From Bacteroidetes bacterium 41-46 (lineage in GTDB: Bacteria; Bacteroidota; Bacteroidia; Bacteroidales; UBA932): a stretch of 64,000 nucleotides of DNA. The notes beneath the pieces were generated by a model. That model had not been told where the DNA came from, did no database searches, and was given only the letters and a program-made list of their open reading frames with translations. Numbering within the stretch: the first letter of the stretch is position 1; every line of letters starts with the position of its first letter. The stretch spans positions 1 through 64,000 of the forward strand of contig MKTA01000019.1 in NCBI GenBank assembly GCA_001897515.1, written 5' to 3'. Position numbers and translations under genes: made by a program. Below are positions 59,001 through 64,000 of the stretch, one piece after another.

Positions 59001-59188
59001 GTCTTTTTTAATATAATATCCAGCCCCCGTTCGCTGATAATTCTTTCAAAACTATCGTATAACAACTCTGCACCTCTGCCAATCCCACATGTGCCCATCC
59101 CCACTGCAATGTAGGGTTTGTCCGGGAGGACCTTCTTAGAAGCACTCTCCCTGAGTCTGTTCAACTCAACTAAGTCTGAGATTCTCAT
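56024..59188 (-). CDS. HydB (NuoF-like) fused to a GltD/NfnB-like flavoprotein
   Basis: This 1054-aa fusion has four parts. A thioredoxin-like [2Fe-2S] domain (about 20-110, Cys34, Cys65, Cys69). A NuoF core with FMN/NADH site (GRGGAGFPTGVKW at 198-210, CNADEGDPGAF) and [4Fe-4S] ligands Cys487/490/493/533. A GltD-type N-terminal cluster region (Cys568-580, Cys619/623/627). Then two Rossmann domains: FAD at VGSGPAGLTAAF (677-688) and NADPH-type at VVGAGNVAIDAARTA (807-820), ending CLRCD. Usual HydB ends in a ferredoxin domain; here the GltD/NfnB-like part replaces it. The second flavin and nucleotide site suggests use of both NADH and NADPH, or flavin-based bifurcation as in Nfn/Stn enzymes. 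The function is inferred. Confidence 0.9.
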   Translation of the reverse strand: MRISDLVELNRLRESASKKVLPDKPYIAVGMGTCGIGRGAELLYDSFERIISERGLDIILKKTGCFGFCSEEPLVNIYMPGFPLIIMHNVSEIDVIPIIGGIVKGIMPYRNVLCRVEEWDFITGKFEFGRGLTDYPLWNEIPFFKWQKKIVLRNCGLIVPDDIEEYVAVGGYQPLYKALFEMSSSSIIEEVKNSKLRGRGGAGFPTGVKWEMMAKREAPQKYIICNADEGDPGAFMNRNEIESDPFMLLEGMTIGAFAMGASKGVVYIRAEYPLAVRRLKGAIEQAKSYGLLGDNIMNSGFSFDIDIVEGAGAFVCGEETALIHSIEGKYGRPSPRPPYPAEKGLYGMPTNINNVETWCNIPVVISKGGEWFTATGTDKSAGTKVFSLVGKVKNTGLIELPLGSTLETIVFKIGEGTGTQKRVKAVQTGGPSGGCIPVDYLNTPVDYESLSSLGSIMGSGGMVVMDQDNCMVDVARYFTEFSNGESCGKCTPCREGLAQTLRIINKFTLGKATEADIHALENLGKVIKSTALCGLGQTAPNPVLTTLRYFRDEYDHHMIEKKCEPGVCQELFSALCENSCPMHMNIPRYLQLLKEDKIQDAFESTLRDNPLPSSIGRICHFHCQMKCRREAIDAPVSQGDIHRYISDTAYRDGVAKNVYERLIREKLPQTHKKVAIVGSGPAGLTAAFYLVRLGHDVTIFESESEAGGILRWGIPKYRLPLDVFDHEVQFIKDLGVNFVFNTRIGKDIMMDDLERDYNIVILAIGAHKDMSLGINGCELEGVLSGMEFLKDVAKGNIPEMGKHVVVVGAGNVAIDAARTAQRYGAEVTVVYRRMKPDMPANKDEIKGAEIEGVNFLFLSTPKEILADTNDKVRGIELMKMACGEIDLSNRRKPVPTGESFILPCDTVIMAVGEEVDASFAKDFGIKTVSNGNIDTDHFTFTTNHPRIYAVGDAVTGPATAAEAMGIAKKAAEVIDWKLMNKRRFHKLFRGFDYSDEVPLKPEGGNRHYTIKRPLEERLGNFKEINLGYTKEQAYAEASRCLRCDVRVTVNTEEE

Positions 59189-59702
59189 CTTTGTTGTCCT
59201 CCTTTAAATTTTGCAATAATTTTTTAATCTGTTCCGATGTGACATTGCTGTATATCACACCATTGACAGCAACAACAGGGGCAAGGGCGCACTGCCCAAA
59301 GCAGGCCACCGTTTTTACGGTGATAAGCTTATCTTCTGTTGTAAATGAACTCTCTCCTGAATCAAAGGCCTCTTTGCAACCCGGCAGGAGAGAGAGATCA
59401 TCTAGTAAAATTTTTGATCCTTTTGTGTGGCAGGCAGTTCCCCTGCACACAATTATAGAATTTTTCCCCTGAGGTTTCAGGTTGAAAAAAGAGTAAAAGG
59501 TTGCGACTCCATAGATTTGTGACAGCGGAACCTTAATGGATGAGGAGAGATACTCCATTGCGTCATCATCAAGAAACTTGTACTCACTTGCTTCCTGAAT
59601 CTCTTCCATTACAGTAAGCAGTTCGCCCGGTTTCCCTTTGTGCCTGGAGATTATCTCGTCAATAACCGTCGTATTGACTCGACTTTCTTCGATAGCATTC
59701 AT
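59166..59702 (-). CDS. hydC: HydC, NuoE-like [2Fe-2S] subunit of the hydrogenase (cassette 1)
   Basis: The 178-aa protein has the NuoE fold: a helical N-terminus (VIDEIISRHKGKPGELLTVM, YGVATFYSFF) and a thioredoxin-like [2Fe-2S] domain with CRGTACHTKG and ACFGQCALAP supplying four Cys. It relays electrons between HydB and HydA. The stop overlaps the HydB-GltD start by 23 bases, so translation is probably coupled. The start at 59702 is 16 bases after the upstream hydA stop. Confidence 0.92.
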   Translation of the reverse strand: MNAIEESRVNTTVIDEIISRHKGKPGELLTVMEEIQEASEYKFLDDDAMEYLSSSIKVPLSQIYGVATFYSFFNLKPQGKNSIIVCRGTACHTKGSKILLDDLSLLPGCKEAFDSGESSFTTEDKLITVKTVACFGQCALAPVVAVNGVIYSNVTSEQIKKLLQNLKEDNKDENLRLS

Positions 59703-59718
59703 AGGCTAATCTTTTAAG

Positions 59719-61509
59719 TTAAAAACTGGATCTTTTTATATATGTTGTGTGTAGAAGCTTATGTGACTTCTCTCCCAGGGGTTTCCCCAAAAAATCTTTA
59801 TAGATTTTAATTATTTCAGGGTTTTGATGAGATTTTCTCAATGGCATACCGACATCCTCGGCATAAATAGCCAAAGCTCTCCTCTTTCTGATCTCCGGAT
59901 TTGTCGGAATTGGCTGACCTCCTCCACCAAGGCACCCGCCCGGACAAGCCATAAACTCTACAAAGTGGTAATCTGCATCACCTTTTTTAATTGTATCCAT
60001 TACAATTTTAGCATTGGCAAGTCCGTGGGCGACGGCGCATTTTAACTGCACCCCCTCCAGGAAAGACCACTCTTTAAGCGGATTATCAATTTTTATTGAA
60101 GCCTCTTTCAGCCCCTCCATTCCCCTGACAGGAGTTATATTCAGATTCTTAAATGGCACCTCTCTACCTGTAACCAGCTCATAGGCTGTTCTTAAAGCAG
60201 CCTCCATTACGCCACCTGTTGCGCCAAATATTACTCCGGCTCCTGTTGACTCTCCCATGAGCCGGTCAAAATGCATATCGGGCAATCTTAAAAAGTCTAT
60301 TCCCGCCTGTTTTATCATTATTGCCAACTCTCTTGTTGTAAGAACATAGTCAACATCTCTGAACCCGCTATCTCTCATTTCAGGACGGGCAGCCTCAAAT
60401 TTCTTGGCAGTGCAAGGCATTATCGATACCGATACAATTTTTGAGGGATCAATCTTCTTCGCCTTTGCATAATATGTTTTAACAAGTGCCCCGAACATTT
60501 GCTGGGGAGATTTGCAGGATGAGAGGTGATTCAGGAAATCTGGGTAGAGATGTTCAATGAATTTTATCCATCCAGGCGAACATGATGTGGCCATTGGAAG
60601 TTTAACATCCCCTCTCTTCTCAACTATGACCTCCTTTAGCCTTCTAAGTAACTCGCTCCCCTCCTCCATTATGGTGAGGTCTGCAGTAAAATCAGTATCC
60701 ATAACTGCGTGGAAGCCCAGTCTTTTGAGAGCTGAGACCATTTTGCCCGTTACCCGCTCTCCGGGGTCAAACCCAAGCTCTTCACCAAGGCCAACCCTTA
60801 CTGCCGGTGCAGTTTGTACAATTACAAACTTCTCTTTGTCTGCAAGTGCACTCCATACATCTTCTATATAGTTCCTTTCAGTAAGCGCACCTGTTGGGCA
60901 ATGGTTCACACACTGTCCACAGTTTGTGCACACGACATCGTTCATTGACTTCTCAAAGAATGTAGTAATCTGTGCATGCTCTCCCTTATAGGACATTGTA
61001 AGGGCATTTACGCTTTGTAGTTCGGCACAGGTTCTAACGCATCTCTGGCAACGTATGCATTTGCTGTCATCTTTGATAATAGAGGGCGAGAAGTTATCAA
61101 TCGTATAATTTCTGAAAGGCACCAGATCCAGGAAGTCCTGGGTCATAATTTTATAGTCAGAGGCCAGTTTTTGAAGCTCGCAGTTACCGTTTCTGTAGCA
61201 ACTTGTACAGTCAGCATTATGTTCCGAGAGCAGAAGCTCAATTATATGCTTTCTTGCATTCCTCACCTTAAGAGTGTTTGTGAGCACCTCCATGCCATCT
61301 TCGCAAGGAGTGGCGCATGCTGCAGCAAGCCTCTTCTGACCAGCTATCTCAATTACGCAAACGCGGCAGTTTCCGGCTACGCAGAGATCTTTATGGTAGC
61401 AAAGTGTTGGGATTATAACTCCCGATTGGTTTGCCGCATCCAGTATAGAAGTCCCCGGGGAGACCTCTTTGGTCTCACCGTTAATTGTGATCTTGATTCT
61501 CTTTTCCAT
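59719..61509 (-). CDS. hydA: [FeFe] hydrogenase catalytic subunit, second copy (cassette 2)
   Basis: This 596-aa paralog has the same domain order as the HydA at 54248. [2Fe-2S] ligands are Cys37/48/51/65 and the His-ligated cluster is His97, Cys101/104/110. [4Fe-4S] motifs are CIRCQRCVRTC (151-161) and CTNCGQCVNHC (194-204). H-cluster loops are TSCSPGW (Cys310), MPCTAKKFE (Cys366) and MACPGGCLGGGGQP (522/526). It is clearly related but not identical to the first copy, so the duplication is old. It follows hydB of its own cassette by 17 bases and is followed by hydC of the other cassette after 16 bases, so all six genes may be one transcript. Confidence 0.93.
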   Translation of the reverse strand: MEKRIKITINGETKEVSPGTSILDAANQSGVIIPTLCYHKDLCVAGNCRVCVIEIAGQKRLAAACATPCEDGMEVLTNTLKVRNARKHIIELLLSEHNADCTSCYRNGNCELQKLASDYKIMTQDFLDLVPFRNYTIDNFSPSIIKDDSKCIRCQRCVRTCAELQSVNALTMSYKGEHAQITTFFEKSMNDVVCTNCGQCVNHCPTGALTERNYIEDVWSALADKEKFVIVQTAPAVRVGLGEELGFDPGERVTGKMVSALKRLGFHAVMDTDFTADLTIMEEGSELLRRLKEVIVEKRGDVKLPMATSCSPGWIKFIEHLYPDFLNHLSSCKSPQQMFGALVKTYYAKAKKIDPSKIVSVSIMPCTAKKFEAARPEMRDSGFRDVDYVLTTRELAIMIKQAGIDFLRLPDMHFDRLMGESTGAGVIFGATGGVMEAALRTAYELVTGREVPFKNLNITPVRGMEGLKEASIKIDNPLKEWSFLEGVQLKCAVAHGLANAKIVMDTIKKGDADYHFVEFMACPGGCLGGGGQPIPTNPEIRKRRALAIYAEDVGMPLRKSHQNPEIIKIYKDFLGKPLGEKSHKLLHTTYIKRSSF

Positions 61510-61526
61510 CTTTTAATGCTTTGAGA

Positions 61527-62711
61527 TCAGTATATCATCTCCTCTCTGAAGTTCTCAACTATTGATGAGAAGGAGTTGGCAACGGACTGGCCAAGTCCGC
61601 ATTTAGCAGTATAGGTCATAGTCTCGGCAAGCTTAAGCAGCTTGTCCAGATACGCCGCATTTTTCTCTCCGCGCTTCACAGCCTTAATTCCCTTAAGTAA
61701 CTGCTGGCATCCAACCCGGCATGGGGTGCACTGCCCGCAAGACTCCTCTGCAAAGAAGTTAAGATAGTTATCAAGTACATTGTACATTGATCTGGAGCTG
61801 TTGAAAAGCATCATAGAACCCCCGGTGGGAAGGGATATCCCCACAAGTCTGCCCTGGAATCCAATTGTTGTCTCAGGAAACCTCTTTCTTGGCACAAGGA
61901 AGCCCGATGCTCCGCCCACCTGTACAGCCTTTGTGTCATCGTCCCCAAACTCCTCAACAAAATCCACAAGGCTCATACCCAGTTCAAGCTCGTAAATACC
62001 GGGCTTTGGGGTATCTCCGGATACTGAAAAGAGTTTTGTACCTCGTGAGAACTGAACACCCAAATCATAAAACCTTTTGGAGCCGTATTTAAAGATTGTG
62101 TAGGTGTGAGCGAGAGTCTCCACATTGTTTATAACTGTCGGCTTATTCATGTACCCGCTAGACGACGGGAAAGGAGGCTTATTTCTAGGCTCTCCTCTCT
62201 TCCCCTCCATGGACTCAAAAAGGGCGGTCTCCTCTCCGCAAATGTAGGCTCCTGAGCCCATAAAAATTGATATTGAAAAATCAAAGCCAATTTTTCTGCA
62301 GTAACGTTCAAATTCATCTATTGCACTCTGCAAATTATCCTTTAAGAAAAAATACTCTCCTCTTAAATAGATAAATCCTTTTTTGGCTCCAATAACGTAT
62401 GCGCAGACAGCAATAGCAGTAAGAACCTTAAACGGAACCCTTGATAAGATCTCCCTGTCTTTGAAAGTTCCCGGTTCTCCCTCGTCTGCGTTACAGATCA
62501 CAAATTTCTCATCTGCCTTTATCTCAGATGATATTTTCCACTTCAGGCCGGTTGGAAATCCGGCTCCTCCGCGCCCCTTCAACTCAGAACTTATAAGCTC
62601 ATTTATAAGCTCATTAGCCGTTCTGTTAAGGTTCTTCTTTAATACATCTTCCCAGTCGTTGTCACTTTTGAAGATGAAGTCAGCTCTTTTAAGTAGATGA
62701 GACGTTGACAT
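61527..62711 (-). CDS. hydB: HydB, short NuoF-like FMN subunit (cassette 2)
   Basis: From the ATG at 62711 the protein is 394 aa. It has the FMN/NADH-binding NuoF core (GRGGAGFPTGLKW, CNADEGEPGTFKDRE, SGAYICGEETALFESMEG) and the [4Fe-4S] site ESCGQCTPCR with a late Cys in KCGLGQS. It lacks the N-terminal thioredoxin-like [2Fe-2S] domain and the C-terminal ferredoxin domain of classical HydB, and has no GltD part, so it is a minimal NADH module. An ATG at 62729 is also in frame, but the 62711 start gives the same 23-base overlap with hydC as in cassette 1. Confidence 0.9.
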   Translation of the reverse strand: MSTSHLLKRADFIFKSDNDWEDVLKKNLNRTANELINELISSELKGRGGAGFPTGLKWKISSEIKADEKFVICNADEGEPGTFKDREILSRVPFKVLTAIAVCAYVIGAKKGFIYLRGEYFFLKDNLQSAIDEFERYCRKIGFDFSISIFMGSGAYICGEETALFESMEGKRGEPRNKPPFPSSSGYMNKPTVINNVETLAHTYTIFKYGSKRFYDLGVQFSRGTKLFSVSGDTPKPGIYELELGMSLVDFVEEFGDDDTKAVQVGGASGFLVPRKRFPETTIGFQGRLVGISLPTGGSMMLFNSSRSMYNVLDNYLNFFAEESCGQCTPCRVGCQQLLKGIKAVKRGEKNAAYLDKLLKLAETMTYTAKCGLGQSVANSFSSIVENFREEMIY

Positions 62712-63192
62712 TTTTTGTCCCTCCCCCATTACTGTTTATGTAACTGGTGAGAATATCCCGAACCTTTTCGGGAGTCAATTCAGTGTACACTTCATTGTTG
62801 ATAAGCATTGCCGGAGCCTTGTGGCAGAATCCAAGGCAATTTGTCTGAAGCAATGAGAAGTTCCCGTCCGGAGTTGTCTCCCCAACCTTTATCTTCAGCA
62901 TCTCCTGAATAGCAAGAAGGATCTGATTTTCACCCTTCATAGAGCAGGTTATGGTTTTACAAAGCCGGATAATGTATTTGCCCATCTTCTTGTATTCAAG
63001 AAATGAATAGAATGTTGCAGTCCCGTAAACCTCTGCAGCGGGCAAATCAAGTTCTCGTGCAATCTGGGTCATTGAGTACTCAGAGAGATATTTTTCCTGT
63101 TCTACGACTCCCTGTAATATTGGCAACAGACTGCTCCTTTCGCGTCCATGCCTTTCGGCCAGGCGCCTGATTAAATCACTTATTGGTTCCAT
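62689..63192 (-). CDS. hydC: HydC, NuoE-like [2Fe-2S] subunit (cassette 2)
   Basis: The 167-aa NuoE-like protein has a helical N-terminus (LLPILQGVVEQEKYLSEY, YGTATFYSFL) and [2Fe-2S] Cys in LCKTITCSMKGE and NCLGFCHKAP. It is the first gene of the six-gene hydrogenase run. No TANNTTTG box is evident just upstream; the closest is CAAATAAC on the plus strand near 63231, which does not fit. The stop overlaps hydB by 23 bases. Confidence 0.9.
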   Translation of the reverse strand: MEPISDLIRRLAERHGRERSSLLPILQGVVEQEKYLSEYSMTQIARELDLPAAEVYGTATFYSFLEYKKMGKYIIRLCKTITCSMKGENQILLAIQEMLKIKVGETTPDGNFSLLQTNCLGFCHKAPAMLINNEVYTELTPEKVRDILTSYINSNGGGTKNVNVSST

Positions 63193-63450
63193 TCCTCTGG
63201 TTTTGAATGTTTAAACTTGAGACGGAGACACAAATAACAAAAGGGCAAGTAAATTTATAAAAAATTAACAAAACATTAACTATCAATTACAATTATATAT
63301 CAAACAAAGGGGCCTTCAGTTACAAAGTGTAATTAAAAAGTTTATTTTATTAATCAAAAGAGAAAGATCTATTATTTAAAAATATTCTATAGGGTATCTG
63401 CAGGGTTGTTCGTCTTGATGTCAGAAGGGACAAACTAAAAAACAAAAAAG
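63193..63450. other. Divergent intergenic region between hydrogenase operon and window-end gene
   Basis: 258 AT-rich bases without a gene. A short palindrome TTACA-AAG-TGTAA lies at 63320-63332. I see no convincing -7 box for either neighbour, which is unusual for this window and may point to an alternative sigma factor. Confidence 0.6.
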
Positions 63451-64000
63451 ATGAAAACAATAATCAGACAAATGGCGGGACTGGCGATTGCCATTTTGAT
63501 GCTTGCTCAGCAAAATATCGGCTGGGCTCAGTCAGAGAGAGACTACTATACAATAAGCGGTGTTGTAAAAGAGAAACTATCTCAAAAGAAGCTTGAGTAT
63601 GCTGTAGTAGCACTTAAGGGTTCAAAAGTTGGAACCATTGCAAACGCAAATGGAGAATTTTCTATAAAGGTAAAGGGGAATAGCGGAGCAAAAGCTGTTG
63701 TATTCTCACACCTGGGATACTCTAATTACGAACTGCCTATTGACGGTAAAGATATGAGTGATGTTGTCATCTACCTGGAGCAGAAATCCAGTCAGCTTGA
63801 TCCGGTTACAATTCTTGGAATGGATGGGAAGGGGCTGGTTGAGCTCGCAATGGAGAGGGTAGAGAGAAATTATCCATCTTCAAAAAACGCACTATCAGGA
63901 TTCTACAGAGAGACCGTTAAGAAGAGAAGAAGCTATATCAATGTTTCGGAAGCGGTTGTGGACATTTACAAAACTCCATATATGGAGGGTGTTGAGAGAG
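63451..64000 (+). CDS. Carboxypeptidase-regulatory-like domain protein, truncated at window end
   Basis: The first 183 codons are present and the frame is open at 64000. A signal peptide (MKTIIRQMAGLAIAILMLAQ, cleavage near WAQS) is followed by a CarboxypepD_reg-like beta domain (about 34-112: YTISGVVKEKLSQKKLEYAV, GTIANANGEFSIKV, LGYSNYELPI). Then comes a segment with NALSGFYRETVKKRRSYINV, which I associate with Bacteroidota outer-membrane-associated proteins (DUF5686-like or similar). No TonB plug is visible yet. Function unknown. Confidence 0.75.
   Translation, partial: MKTIIRQMAGLAIAILMLAQQNIGWAQSERDYYTISGVVKEKLSQKKLEYAVVALKGSKVGTIANANGEFSIKVKGNSGAKAVVFSHLGYSNYELPIDGKDMSDVVIYLEQKSSQLDPVTILGMDGKGLVELAMERVERNYPSSKNALSGFYRETVKKRRSYINVSEAVVDIYKTPYMEGVER

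Noticed and set aside
1..64000. tRNA or rRNA genes, CRISPR arrays, insertion sequences, prophage
   Set aside because: Nearly all DNA is assigned to conserved protein genes. The few gaps show no cloverleaf, spaced direct repeats or transposase frames.

Overview
The window comes from an anaerobic, fermentative member of the Bacteroidota, most likely order Bacteroidales; the family is not decided. Evidence for this is the repeated Bacteroidota -7 promoter box TANNTTTG ahead of most transcription units, and the protein families present: DUF4402, DUF3667, FISUMP and SPOR lipoproteins, a TonB C-terminal domain, a carboxypeptidase-regulatory-domain protein and a class I fumarase. Coding density is very high. 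Genes are packed into operons with gaps of 1-30 bases or 4-base ATGA overlaps. Several convergent genes overlap at their 3' ends, and only one good intrinsic terminator is visible. I see no tRNA, rRNA, CRISPR array or insertion sequence.

Layout. (1) 155-6775, minus strand: a putative H2-sensing operon. It holds a group B-like [FeFe] hydrogenase, a group C-like sensory [FeFe] hydrogenase with a PAS domain, a SpoIIE/PP2C phosphatase, a SMP-30-like lipoprotein and a DUF3667 membrane protein, followed by a DUF4402 protein with its own promoter and terminator. (2) 6776-7167: a divergent intergenic region with a 20-base inverted repeat and a second palindrome. It leads into two AraC-type regulators (7168-8776, plus). 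(3) 8757-16557, minus: parE, then a methionine/threonine operon (metY-metX-thrA-asd) preceded by a 37-codon leader ORF with five Met codons in its last 12 codons, a likely ribosome-mediated attenuator not previously known to me. (4) 16570-25567, minus: two tandem YitT proteins, PhzF, leuS, an M28 peptidase fused to a TonB C-terminal domain, glyoxalase, a PAS protein, gcvT and a SPOR lipoprotein. (5) 25669-28981, plus: DUF389, CapA, PhoH. (6) 28952-31579, minus: N-acyl-D-amino-acid deacylase and ApbE. (7) 31656-37624, mostly plus: FISUMP lipoprotein, LemA, two TPM proteins, a CDF transporter and a hydrolase, with a metallophosphoesterase on the minus strand. (8) 37616-45889, minus: fumarase, prfB with its +1 programmed frameshift, recX, a TlpA-like lipoprotein, a Ca2+ P-type ATPase and rlmN. 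(9) 45956-52023, plus: recA, trpS, dnaG, metG. (10) 52032-63192, minus: a 5TM-PAS-GAF histidine kinase and two tandem hydC-hydB-hydA cassettes for NAD(P)H-linked [FeFe] hydrogenases. In one cassette HydB is fused to a GltD/NfnB-like flavoprotein. (11) 63451 to the window end: a truncated carboxypeptidase-regulatory-domain protein.

Taken together the window encodes four [FeFe] hydrogenase-type proteins of three classes. The two HydABC sets would dispose of NAD(P)H and ferredoxin electrons as H2. The group B/C pair with its phosphatase and the nearby AraC genes look like a sensing and control branch. The maturases HydE, HydF and HydG are not in the window. Several start codons were moved from upstream TTG/GTG/ATG candidates to internal ATGs, because the -7 box consistently lies about 15-20 bases before the chosen ATG.
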